Origin: Martelella endophytica | GTDB lineage: Bacteria; Pseudomonadota; Alphaproteobacteria; Rhizobiales; Rhizobiaceae | Assembly: GCF_000960975.1 (NCBI RefSeq) | Contig: NZ_CP010803.1 | Span: forward strand, 2,259,944-2,323,943 | Length of the DNA: 64,000 nucleotides | Direction of reading: 5' to 3' | Part shown: piece by piece, positions 9,051-16,784 of the stretch | How the letters are laid out: each line of letters starts with the position of its first letter | How positions within the stretch are numbered: position 1 is the first letter of the stretch | Position numbers and translations under genes: made by a program | Notes under the pieces: model-generated | Database searches by the model: none | What the model saw: only the letters and a program-made list of their open reading frames with translations | Told to the model about the DNA's origin: nothing

Positions 9051-10244
9051 ATGCTGAGGGCGTTTTCGGCACAGAGCCTGTTCATGGGTCTGCTGGTGGC
9101 CTTTGTCGGCTTTGCCAGCTCGTTTTCGGTCGTGCTGCAGGGACTTGAGGGCGTCGGCGCCAGTCATGCGCAGTCGGCATCGGGCCTGATGGCGCTTTCG
9201 ATCGTCATGGGCCTTTCCGGCATCGCGATCTCCGCCGTGACCCGCATGCCGGTTTCCATCGCTTGGTCGACGCCAGGTGCGGCGCTCTTGGCGACGGCCG
9301 GTCCGCTTGGCGGCGGCTTTGCCGAAGCGGTCGGTGCCTTCATCCTCGCCAATGTGCTGATCGTGCTGGCTGGCATGCTGCGCCCGGTCGGGCGTGCCAT
9401 CTCAGCCATTCCCTCACCGCTGGCGAACGCCATGCTCGCCGGCGTGCTGATCGGTCTCTGCTTCGCCCCGGTCGAGGCCGTGGCCTTCAACCCGCTGCTC
9501 GGCCTGCCGATCGTGCTGGCCTGGCTCGTTGTCGGTGCCTTCAACCGCTTGCTGGCTGTGCCGGCGGCACTCCTGGCCTTTCTCATCGTGCTGTTTTTCG
9601 GTGTCGATATCCCACCGGATGCCTGGCAGGGGCTTGGCGCGAGCGCTGTGCCGCGGCTGATCTGGGTGACGCCCGAGTTCAGCCTGCAGGCGGCGATCTC
9701 GATCGCGCTGCCGCTCTTCATCGTCACCATGGCCTCGCAGAACATTCCCGGCGTCGCGATCCTCAACATCAATGACTACCGGCCTTCCGCCGGTCGGATG
9801 TTCACGGTCACCGGCCTGTTCTCGCTTGCAGCCGCGCCCTTCGGCGGACACGGCGTCAATCTCGCCGCCATTACCGCTGCGATGTGCGCCGGGCCGGATG
9901 CGCATCCCGACCCGAAGCGGCGCTATTGGGCGGCAATCGTCGCCGGTGTGTTCTACATCGTCTTCGGGCTGCTGAGCGGCCTTATCGTGCTGCTCGTGTC
10001 GCTGGCACCGCCGGTGCTGATCGAGGCGGTGGCGGGGCTGGCGCTGATCGGGGCCTTTTCGGGCGCCGCCCTTGCCGCCTTCAAGGATGCGGATGCGCGC
10101 GAGGCCTCTGCGGCGACCTTCCTCGTTGCAGCCTCCGGCGTCGGCTTCTTCGGCATCTCCGGTGCCTTCTGGGGGCTTGCGACCGGACTGGCGATCTACG
10201 GCCTGAAGCGCGCCGTCGACGCCCGCCGCGCGAAGGCGCCATGA
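9051..10244 (+). CDS. BenE family benzoate/H+ symporter-like permease
   Basis: This 397-residue protein has about 11-12 hydrophobic helices and belongs to the BenE family. Motifs read along it include TRMPVSIAWSTPGAALL near residues 64-80, SPLANAMLAGVLIGLCFAPV, and SQNIPGVAILN followed by FGGHGVNLAAITAA. Family members import benzoate or related aromatic acids with protons. No aromatic catabolic genes are nearby, so the substrate is a family inference. GGAGGGG lies 4 nt before ATG 9051. The upstream terminator separates it from clpP. It ends 53 nt before the leuA leader peptide, which has its own promoter. Confidence 0.88.
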   Translation: MLRAFSAQSLFMGLLVAFVGFASSFSVVLQGLEGVGASHAQSASGLMALSIVMGLSGIAISAVTRMPVSIAWSTPGAALLATAGPLGGGFAEAVGAFILANVLIVLAGMLRPVGRAISAIPSPLANAMLAGVLIGLCFAPVEAVAFNPLLGLPIVLAWLVVGAFNRLLAVPAALLAFLIVLFFGVDIPPDAWQGLGASAVPRLIWVTPEFSLQAAISIALPLFIVTMASQNIPGVAILNINDYRPSAGRMFTVTGLFSLAAAPFGGHGVNLAAITAAMCAGPDAHPDPKRRYWAAIVAGVFYIVFGLLSGLIVLLVSLAPPVLIEAVAGLALIGAFSGAALAAFKDADAREASAATFLVAASGVGFFGISGAFWGLATGLAIYGLKRAVDARRAKAP

Positions 10245-10262
10245 GGGGCGGATGTTTTCCGA

Positions 10263-10291
10263 TTGCAATTTTCCGGGCAAGCGGCTATCAA
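10263..10291 (+). promoter_or_regulatory. Sigma70-type promoter of the leu leader
   Basis: TTGCAA (10263-10268) and TATCAA (10286-10291) have a 17-bp spacer. Seven nt downstream is the A of the leader ATG (10298), so initiation there would give a leaderless mRNA. The layout is the same as at the trp leader in this window. Confidence 0.7.
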
Positions 10292-10297
10292 ACCGCC

Positions 10298-10411
10298 ATG
10301 ACCACGATTGCTGCACAGAACCCGGTTTCGATTTCGCGCGCTCCCGCGCCAGCCGTTCTGCGCGCCTCGCTCCTTCTTCTCGGCCTTATCCGCGGTTGCC
10401 GGGTCCTGTAA
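10298..10411 (+). CDS. leuL: Leucine-rich leader peptide upstream of leuA (37 aa)
   Basis: This short frame ends in RASLLLLGLIRGCRVL, with four consecutive Leu codons (CTC CTT CTT CTC) plus two more close by; 8 of its last 17 residues are Leu, Ile or Val. It lies just upstream of the gene for the first committed enzyme of leucine synthesis, as expected for a leucine-sensing attenuator peptide. The N-terminal half (MTTIAAQNPVSISRAPAPAV) is longer than in typical leaders. No Shine-Dalgarno fits; the predicted promoter places the 5' end on the ATG. I infer translation-dependent control of leuA. No experimental link is known to me for this sequence. Confidence 0.8.
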   Translation: MTTIAAQNPVSISRAPAPAVLRASLLLLGLIRGCRVL

Positions 10412-10456
10412 GGAGCGCCCGGCGGCCGGAAAGCCGCTCGGCACCAAGCGCTCCTT
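10368..10456 (+). promoter_or_regulatory. Alternative pairing elements of the leu attenuator
   Basis: The octamer CGCTCCTT occurs twice: at 10368-10375, inside the Leu codon run of the leader, and at 10449-10456. AAGGAGCG at 10410-10417, overlapping the leader stop, is complementary to both copies, so the two pairings exclude each other. The downstream one extends to 9 bp (AAGGAGCGC with GCGCTCCTT) and encloses an inner stem GCGGC (10422-10426) with GCCGC (10433-10437). A ribosome stalled on the Leu codons would mask the upstream copy. No U-rich terminator follows the structure, so the output (termination, antitermination or translation control) is not clear. Confidence 0.6.
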
Positions 10457-10534
10457 CATCCCACATATCGACGAAAACATGAGGACGGCAACGCCCGGAT
10501 TGCGCTTTGAGAGCGACCGGCAGCCGAGGACAAG

Positions 10535-12241
10535 ATGGACGTGAGAAACACCACCCCGAAGGGCATGCCGGCAGCGGCGAACAAGTATCAGCCCTATTCG
10601 CAGATCAACCTGACCGACCGGCAGTGGCCGTCGAAACGCATCGAGAAGGCACCGATCTGGTGTTCTGTCGATCTGCGCGATGGCAATCAGGCGCTGGTCG
10701 ATCCGATGGGGCAGGACCGCAAGGCCCGCATGTTCCAGCTGCTGCTGGACATGGGCTTCAAGGAAATCGAGATCGGCTTTCCGTCGGCCTCGCAGACCGA
10801 TTTCGACTTTGCCCGCTGGTGCGTCGAAAACGATCAGGTTGGCGACGATGTTTCCCTGCAGGTGCTGGTGCAGTGCCGGCCGGAACTGATCACCCGCACC
10901 TTTCAGTCGCTGGAAGGCGCGCGCCGCCCGATCGTGCATTTCTACAATTCCACCAGCGAACTGCAGCGTCGTGTCGTGTTCGGCAAGGACGTTGCCGGCA
11001 TCAAGCAGATCGCCGTCGACGCGGCGAAGATGATCACCGACATGGCCGCCAAGGCCGGCGGCGGCTATCGCTTCGAATACTCGCCGGAGAGCTTTACCGG
11101 CACGGAGCTGGACGTGGCGCTCGAAGTCTGCAACGCCGTCATCGAAGAGGTGAAGCCGACCGCCGATAACAAGCTGATCATCAACCTGCCGTCGACCGTC
11201 GAGATGTCGACGCCGAACATCTATGCCGACCAGATCGAGTGGATGTGCCGCAATCTCGACAATCGCGAGAACCTGATCATCTCCGTCCATCCGCACAATG
11301 ACCGTGGTACGGGCATCGCAGCGGCCGAACTCGGCGTCATGGCGGGCGCTGACCGCGTCGAAGGCACGCTGTTCGGCAATGGCGAGCGCACCGGCAATGT
11401 CGATATTGTCACGCTGGCGCTGAACATGTTCACGCAAGGGGTCGATCCGGAGCTGGATTGCTCCGACATCGAGCGCATGAAGGCCGTCTACGAATATTCG
11501 AACCAGATGGTGATCCCTGAACGTCATCCTTACGTCGGCGAACTGGTCTACACGGCGTTCTCCGGCTCCCACCAGGATGCGATCAACAAGGGCATGAAGG
11601 CGATCCGGATGGCCAACAAGCCGATCTGGGAAGTGCCCTATCTGCCGATCGATCCGCAGGATGTCGGGCGCACCTACGAGGCGATCATCCGCATCAACTC
11701 GCAGTCCGGCAAGGGCGGCATCGCCTATATCCTGCAGAGCGACCACGGCATCCATATGCCGCGCGGCCTGCAGGTCGCCTTCCGCGAACTGATCCAGAAG
11801 ATCACCGACGAGGAGGGCCGCGAACTGCCTTCCAAACGGATCTACGACACCTTCATGGAGCATTATGTCGACCAGCCCGATGGCCGCATCAAGTTCATCG
11901 ACCACCACACCTATCCGCAGGGGGAGGCTAAGGGCGTGCGCGTCGTCACCGCCGAGATCACGGACAGGGGCGAGAAAAAGCGGATCGACGCCAAGGGCAA
12001 TGGCCCGGTCGACGGCTTCATCAACGCGCTGTCGGCCTATCTCGGCACCAAGCTCTCGGTTGCCGATTATTCCGAGCATTCGCTGAACCAGGGCTCGGAT
12101 GCCAAGGCGATTGCCTATGTCGAGGTCGAGTATGATGGCGGCAGGATGTTCGGCGTCGGCATCAACACCAATATCGTCGCGGCATCCCTCGAGGCCATCG
12201 TCTCGGCCGCAAACCTGGTGCTGGCGGCGAAGGCGGGCTGA
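10535..12241 (+). CDS. leuA: 2-isopropylmalate synthase
   Basis: LeuA condenses 2-oxoisovalerate with acetyl-CoA, the committed step of leucine synthesis, in the cytoplasm. The 568-residue chain is the longer type-2 form. It has the DRE-TIM metallolyase barrel signature VDLRDGNQALVDPM near residues 47-60, the metal-binding HPHNDRGTGIAAAELG motif, and the GNGERTGNVD loop. The C-terminal LeuA dimer/allosteric domain runs from about residue 440 to the end. GAGGACAAG directly precedes ATG 10535. The gene has its own leader peptide and promoter upstream and a rho-independent terminator downstream, so it is transcribed alone. Leucine feedback inhibition is expected from the intact regulatory domain. 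Confidence 0.97.
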   Translation: MDVRNTTPKGMPAAANKYQPYSQINLTDRQWPSKRIEKAPIWCSVDLRDGNQALVDPMGQDRKARMFQLLLDMGFKEIEIGFPSASQTDFDFARWCVENDQVGDDVSLQVLVQCRPELITRTFQSLEGARRPIVHFYNSTSELQRRVVFGKDVAGIKQIAVDAAKMITDMAAKAGGGYRFEYSPESFTGTELDVALEVCNAVIEEVKPTADNKLIINLPSTVEMSTPNIYADQIEWMCRNLDNRENLIISVHPHNDRGTGIAAAELGVMAGADRVEGTLFGNGERTGNVDIVTLALNMFTQGVDPELDCSDIERMKAVYEYSNQMVIPERHPYVGELVYTAFSGSHQDAINKGMKAIRMANKPIWEVPYLPIDPQDVGRTYEAIIRINSQSGKGGIAYILQSDHGIHMPRGLQVAFRELIQKITDEEGRELPSKRIYDTFMEHYVDQPDGRIKFIDHHTYPQGEAKGVRVVTAEITDRGEKKRIDAKGNGPVDGFINALSAYLGTKLSVADYSEHSLNQGSDAKAIAYVEVEYDGGRMFGVGINTNIVAASLEAIVSAANLVLAAKAG

Positions 12242-12265
12242 GGTCGTCAGTTCTGCATCATGTCG

Positions 12266-12296
12266 AAGCCGGGAGCGATGCGCTTCCGGCTTTTTT
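12266..12296 (+). terminator. Terminator of leuA
   Basis: AAGCCGGGAGCG (12266-12277) pairs with CGCTTCCGGCTT with one mismatched pair over a three-base loop and runs into TTTTTT. It lies 25 nt after the leuA stop. It can also slow transcription arriving from the opposite gene, which ends at 12304. Confidence 0.85.
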
Positions 12297-12303
12297 GCAG
12301 GGC

Positions 12304-12918
12304 CTAGAGTTTCAGATAGGCAGCCTGAGCGAGCTCCGGCATGTCGGCCTCGGAAGAGGGGCCGACGAGGGCGAACAGCGCGCGCTCACCCTGCCACCAC
12401 GCGACAGTGAGGTTGTCGCGGATCGTTTCCTGGACTTCGCTCAACTGATGCTCTTCGGACACCGGCCGGGCCAGGATGAACACCGAAAGCAGGTCGCCGG
12501 AGGTGTTGCGATAGAAGAGTTCGACGCCAGGCAGGCGGTTGATGGCGACGATACGCGCGCCCTCGAAGATCTGGGTGGTACCCTCGAAGGATGGGACGGT
12601 CATTTCGAGGCCTGTCATGCGGCGCACAAGCTCCGCCACGGCGCCCTCGTCCTCGGGGCCGACATCGGTCATCGGCTGGAAGCTTTTGCCAAAGATCCGG
12701 TAATTGGAACAGATGTCGTCAATCCAGTCGTCGTTCTGGTCGACGCTAAGGGCGAGCGTGTTGAGCCCGCCCGGATCGCCGCTGCGCGAGAAGCTCATGC
12801 CGGCGGCGACGCCAATGCCGAGCAGGGTCAAACCAAGCAGGAACGGCAGCAGCGGCCGCCGGCGCAGTGAGGACAACCAGCCCGTCTTTCTGTTCTTGCT
12901 CTTGACCGCGATATCCAT
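12304..12918 (-). CDS. Membrane-anchored protein resembling anti-sigma factor (COG5662) C-termini
   Basis: The 204-residue product has a basic cytoplasmic N-terminus (KSKNRKTGW...RRR), one transmembrane helix at about residues 23-40 and a roughly 160-residue outside domain. The stretch from MTVPSFEG through GVELFYRNTSGDLLSVFIL resembles the periplasmic part of COG5662 transmembrane regulators, but the cytoplasmic zinc-finger anti-sigma domain is missing, and no ECF sigma gene is adjacent. I treat it as a conserved membrane protein of unknown role. Start ATG 12918 has AGGA about 6 nt upstream; an ATG at 12936 is possible. It converges on leuA, sharing the terminator region. Confidence 0.65.
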   Translation of the reverse strand: MDIAVKSKNRKTGWLSSLRRRPLLPFLLGLTLLGIGVAAGMSFSRSGDPGGLNTLALSVDQNDDWIDDICSNYRIFGKSFQPMTDVGPEDEGAVAELVRRMTGLEMTVPSFEGTTQIFEGARIVAINRLPGVELFYRNTSGDLLSVFILARPVSEEHQLSEVQETIRDNLTVAWWQGERALFALVGPSSEADMPELAQAAYLKL

Positions 12919-13347
12919 CTTGATCCTGAAAGGCATCCAATTCCGGCGGGATCGTTCCACGCCTGTGATCGCCTGGCGTCCCGCATTCCTGATGTGGCAT
13001 GCCCCGTCGATCTGAAAGCCTGTCCGAATTCCGGGCCGGCAGGGATACCGCGCGCGATATTGCCTTCTCGAACCCTCGGAAACAAGGGGGCACAAGAACA
13101 GTTGCCCGGCTTTCAGCGTTTTATGCGCCTGGTTTTCCCGAAGGCTGCCCGTTGCTAGGTTTCCGTCAACTCTGGAACCGCTATCGCCAAAAAATGTGAC
13201 CGATTGTTGCAAAATGTTGCGGCATGACTTGCGAAGAGGAACAGACCGAGGAAGAATGTGCGCCGGGGATTTAAAATGACCTGTTTTAGGTTTATAGGCG
13301 TGGGGGCTTAATCAGTTGAATGATCGTCTGCAAAATACGGGAACGTC
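12919..13347. other. Divergent intergenic region upstream of the membrane protein and tetR genes
   Basis: I find no convincing gene in these 429 bases. The minus frame of the membrane protein stays open to 13212 but without a better start. Near tetR a small inverted repeat ACCT-GTTTT-AGGT (13279-13291) could be an operator for the downstream TetR regulator, which would fit autorepression, but the symmetry is short. Base composition is a little more AT-rich around 13260-13340, as expected for a promoter. Confidence 0.4.
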
Positions 13348-14010
13348 ATGACCGAGACCCTGCAAGGTGCCGCGGCGACAAGACAGGCTATCATCGATAC
13401 CGCGCTCCGCCTGTTTGGCGAATACGGTTACAATGCTGTTTCGACCCGCAAGATCGCTGAACATGCGAATGCCAATATCGGCAGCATCGCCTATCACTTC
13501 GGTGGCAAGCCCGGACTGCTGCGCGCCTGCGCGCTCTATGTCATCGAGGCGGCGGAGGAAAGCCTCGGCAAGGGGATTCTCGATGCCATTCCTGACGACA
13601 TGTTGCCCGAGGAGGCCCGCACCGACCTCATCCACACCGTGCTGTTGATGGTGACGCCCATCACCGGGCGCGACGACGCCGAGGCGATCTCGACCTTCAT
13701 GATGCGGCATCTTGCTCAGCCGAGCGATGCCTTTGACCTGATCTATGATCAGTATCTGGCGCCGCTGCACAAGCACCTGCAGCAATTGCTGGCGCGAGCC
13801 GCCCATCGCGATCCGGAAAGCGAAGAGACGCGGGTGCTGACCTTCACGCTGCTCGGCCAGTCGATGTATTTCCGGCTGTGTCGCCATATCGTCCGGCGGT
13901 CGATGCATTGGGAGAGCTTCGGGCCGGCCGAGTGCTCGCAGGTGCGCGCCGCGCTGGAAATCAGCATCAATTCGCTGATCGATGCCTATGCGCTGGAGCC
14001 GGCAGCGTAG
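13348..14010 (+). CDS. TetR family regulator with CerR-type (DUF1956) C-terminal domain
   Basis: This 220-residue transcriptional regulator has a TetR N-terminal helix-turn-helix at about residues 10-55 (TRQAIIDTALRLFGEYGYNAVSTRKIAEHANANIGSIAYHFG is the classic pattern, read in pieces). The C-terminal ligand-binding part has SMYFRLCRHIVRRSMHWE, characteristic of the CerR/YbiH group. YbiH-type proteins repress efflux genes in response to small toxic compounds; the ligand here is unknown. No efflux gene is adjacent on this strand. The 3' end overlaps the convergent metallophosphoesterase gene by 25 bp. A possible operator lies at 13279-13291. Confidence 0.9.
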   Translation: MTETLQGAAATRQAIIDTALRLFGEYGYNAVSTRKIAEHANANIGSIAYHFGGKPGLLRACALYVIEAAEESLGKGILDAIPDDMLPEEARTDLIHTVLLMVTPITGRDDAEAISTFMMRHLAQPSDAFDLIYDQYLAPLHKHLQQLLARAAHRDPESEETRVLTFTLLGQSMYFRLCRHIVRRSMHWESFGPAECSQVRAALEISINSLIDAYALEPAA

Positions 14011-14909
14011 GAAAAGCGGAATTCGCTTTCCGGCTCGATGGCGCCGCTTTCGGCGCTGAGCGCATGGCGCCGGCAGTGCATTTCCCACTGACCGGGCTTG
14101 CCGGATACCGAAATCATGTTGAAGGCCGATGGCGGCTTCTTGCCGCCGGTGCCCTGGCCTGCCGCGGCAATGCCGATGACCGGTGTCTTGCCCTGCGGCG
14201 TCTCGATGAAATTCACCGTGTTGAGATGGGTGTGGCCGTGCAGGACGAGCTCGCAGCCGCCGGTAGAGATTGCCGCGCGGAAGCGGCGAATGCCGATCAG
14301 CCGCTTGTGGCGTGCGGCGGCATTTCTGACCGGCGGATGGTGGATCATCACGATGCGGAACAGCCCTTCTTCGCCGGCCTGTTTCAGGAGCTCGGCCGTT
14401 TTGCGCGCCTGCTTCCGCTCGAAGGTGCCGATGGCAAGAAATGGCGGGGAGGGCACAGCCGAAGAGCAGCCGATGATTGCGACCGGGCCGCGCCGGCGCA
14501 AATAGGGGAAGGCGATCGGCGCTTCGTCTTGCCCGGCGGCATCGTCGCCCAGCATGTAGTCATGCCAGGCCCGACAGACGCGGGCGTAGGCACCGCCGAC
14601 ATAGGCGTCATGATTGCCGGGAATGAGGGAAACCTCATGCGCCGGCCCCACGCTCTTCAGCCATTCCCCGGCGTTCTCGATCTCGGTCTTGGTCGCCAGG
14701 TTGACGAGGTCACCGGTGATCGCGAGGTGGTCGGGCGCCTCATCGGCAAGCGCCAGCAGCAGGTTCTCAAGCGTGTCCTTGCCGAGCTGCTTCTTGCGAT
14801 TGCGTTGCCAGTTGAAGAAGCCGGTAATGCGCTTGGAGAAGAGCTCGCGTGGCGAGAGCTGCGGCAGTGGTCCGAGGTGAACGTCTGAAATATGCGCCAG
14901 TGTGAACAT
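13986..14909 (-). CDS. Calcineurin-like metallophosphoesterase
   Basis: This 307-residue phosphoesterase shows every motif of the di-metal site in order: DVHLG near residue 9, GDLVN, PGNHDAY, IHHPP and HGHTHLN. The fold hydrolyses phosphomono- or diesters; the closest general type is the class III cyclic-nucleotide phosphodiesterase group, but the substrate cannot be assigned from sequence. The start at 14909 (MFTLAHISDVH) is typical because the first metal ligand comes within ten residues. The last 25 bp overlap the end of the convergent tetR gene in a different frame. Confidence 0.93.
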   Translation of the reverse strand: MFTLAHISDVHLGPLPQLSPRELFSKRITGFFNWQRNRKKQLGKDTLENLLLALADEAPDHLAITGDLVNLATKTEIENAGEWLKSVGPAHEVSLIPGNHDAYVGGAYARVCRAWHDYMLGDDAAGQDEAPIAFPYLRRRGPVAIIGCSSAVPSPPFLAIGTFERKQARKTAELLKQAGEEGLFRIVMIHHPPVRNAAARHKRLIGIRRFRAAISTGGCELVLHGHTHLNTVNFIETPQGKTPVIGIAAAGQGTGGKKPPSAFNMISVSGKPGQWEMHCRRHALSAESGAIEPESEFRFSYAAGSSA

Positions 14910-14978
14910 GAGCCACTCATAAACGGGCCGGCTTTCGGCCGCAAGCGACGTTTGTCCGTCGCCGCGGCCGAAGCGCGT

Positions 14979-15956
14979 TCAGATGCTCTCGCGCCCGTGG
15001 GGGGCGTCAAGATCGAGAAGCGGTCCCTTGGGCACGATGCCGGTCGGGTTGATGGTCTTGTGAGAGCTGTAATAATGGCGCTTGATGTGGTCGATATTGA
15101 CCGTCTCGCTGACGCCCGGAACCTGGTACAGGTCGCGCAGATAACCCGAGAGATTGGGATAGTCGGCGATGCGGCGCAGATTGCACTTGAAGTGGCCGAC
15201 ATAGACCGGGTCGAAGCGCACCAATGTGGTGAAGAGCCGCCAGTCGGCTTCCGTCAGTTGGTCACCCATCAGGTAACGATTGCCCGCCAGCCGGTCTTCC
15301 AGCATATCGAGCGTCCCGAAGAGCTTGGTCACATGCTCCTCATAGGCGGCCTGCGTGGTCGCGAAGCCGGCCTTGTAGACGCCGTTGTTGACGTTGCTGT
15401 AAACGGTGGCGTTGATCTCGTCGATGCCTGCTCTCAGTGTCTCGGGATAGAAGTCCAGCGTATTGCCGGTGATCCCGTCGAAGGCGCTGTTGAACATGCG
15501 GATGATTTCGGCGGATTCGTTCGAAACGATCGTCTTCTGCTTCTTGTCCCAGAGCACCGGAACGGTCACGCGGCCGGTGTAATCGGGGTCCGCCTTCAGA
15601 TAGACCTGCCAAAGGTAATCGGCGCCGTTGATCGGGTCGTTGGTGCCGCCGTCGCGGTTCTTGAATTCCCAGCCGTTTTCCAGCATCAGCGGGTCGACGA
15701 TCGAAAGGCCGATCACGTCCTCAAGCCCCTTGAGCTTGCGGAAGATCAGCGTCCGGTGTGCCCAGGGGCAGGCCAGCGCGACATAGAGGTGGTAGCGGTC
15801 CTTCTCGGCGGCAAAGCCGCCTTCGCCGGTGGGGCCGGCACTGCCGTCAGCGGTCACCCAGTTCCTGAACTGCGAGCTTTCGCGTTTGAAGTGTCCGCCT
15901 GATTTCTTGGTGTCGTACCAGACGTCTTTCCAGACGCCGTCCACAAGCATGCCCAT
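14979..15956 (-). CDS. Glutathionyl-hydroquinone reductase (Xi-class glutathione transferase)
   Basis: This 325-residue enzyme of the YqjG/ECM4 family reduces glutathionyl-hydroquinones to free hydroquinones and glutathione. The redox-active Cys is in VALACPWAHRTLI near residue 65. The ligand-binding SIVDPLMLENGWEF and the C-terminal helical part with GDQLTEADWRLFTTLVRFDPVY are characteristic. AGGAG lies 7 nt before ATG 15956. The length fits the family (320-330). It stands alone on the minus strand, with 69 nt to the phosphoesterase gene. Confidence 0.95.
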   Translation of the reverse strand: MGMLVDGVWKDVWYDTKKSGGHFKRESSQFRNWVTADGSAGPTGEGGFAAEKDRYHLYVALACPWAHRTLIFRKLKGLEDVIGLSIVDPLMLENGWEFKNRDGGTNDPINGADYLWQVYLKADPDYTGRVTVPVLWDKKQKTIVSNESAEIIRMFNSAFDGITGNTLDFYPETLRAGIDEINATVYSNVNNGVYKAGFATTQAAYEEHVTKLFGTLDMLEDRLAGNRYLMGDQLTEADWRLFTTLVRFDPVYVGHFKCNLRRIADYPNLSGYLRDLYQVPGVSETVNIDHIKRHYYSSHKTINPTGIVPKGPLLDLDAPHGRESI

Positions 15957-16235
15957 GGAACGCTCCTTTCAACTCCGTGTTTTCCCGTAAATACGGCGCT
16001 GGTCTGCTTTTGCCAGACCTCATTTGCTTGACAGTGTGTTGCGGATGCGCCGAAAGCTGCGCCTTTGTGGTGCTATCGTGCTGGACGGGCAGGATTTTTC
16101 CTGCTAGTGGCGATCGGGCATTGAAAACTGGAATTTGTCATGCGGGACCTGCGACGACGCTGAAGATCATCAAACCCGGAAGGATCACCCTCCGGCTGCT
16201 TTGTTTTCCTGCGTTTTCGATACAGGCATAAGACC

Positions 16236-16739
16236 ATGACATCCGAACTGTGCTACTGCCCCGAGGCCCCCTCCCACGACAGCGAGATTGAGGACATCAA
16301 CGCCGAGGCCTTCGGTCCCGGACGTTTTGCGCGTACGGCAAGCCGCATCCGCGAGCAGGGGCCGCACGACATGAACCTCTCCTTCGTCTGTCTGGATGCC
16401 GACCAGGTGATCGCTTCAGTGCGGATGACGCCGGTCTTTGCCGGCAAGGCGGAAGGCCACATGCTCGGCCCTCTGGCGGTGCGGCCTTCCTTCAAGAACC
16501 GGGGCATCGGCCGGCAACTGGTGCGCATCGCCGTCGACGCCGCGGAAAAGGCGGGCTCGGAGGTTGTGGTGCTTGTCGGCGACGCGCCCTATTACGGCCC
16601 TCTCGGTTTCAGGCCCATCATCCCGCCGACCCTTGAACTGCCGGGCCCGGTCGATCCGCGCCGGCTGCTCGCCGTGCCGCTCGTCGAAGGCGTCGAGGCA
16701 AATATGGTCGGCATGATGCGGTTCCGGGACTGTTTTTGA
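16236..16739 (+). CDS. GNAT family N-acetyltransferase (YhbS-like)
   Basis: This 167-residue acetyltransferase has the GNAT acetyl-CoA site in LGPLAVRPSFKNRGIGRQLV (residues about 78-97) and a following beta-bulge VVLVGDAPYYGPLGFRP typical of the YhbS/COG3153 branch. The acceptor substrate is unknown. The region 15957-16235 upstream is AT-richer and probably holds the promoter; the ribosome site is weak (ACAGGCATAAGACC). It converges on the membrane-protein operon ending at 16785. Confidence 0.88.
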   Translation: MTSELCYCPEAPSHDSEIEDINAEAFGPGRFARTASRIREQGPHDMNLSFVCLDADQVIASVRMTPVFAGKAEGHMLGPLAVRPSFKNRGIGRQLVRIAVDAAEKAGSEVVVLVGDAPYYGPLGFRPIIPPTLELPGPVDPRRLLAVPLVEGVEANMVGMMRFRDCF

Positions 16740-16784
16740 GCCATTCAGCGCGGCAAGCCGGTTTCTCTTCTGCCGGGAACCGCT

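Noticed and set aside
10196..12079. 627-codon antisense open frame over leuA
   Set aside because: No ribosome site or recognisable motif, and leuA on the other strand is unmistakable. High GC removes stop codons in this frame.
15977..16231. 84-codon plus-strand frame before the GNAT gene
   Set aside because: Cys-rich, no ribosome site, and it fills what should be the promoter region; it has no conserved pattern.
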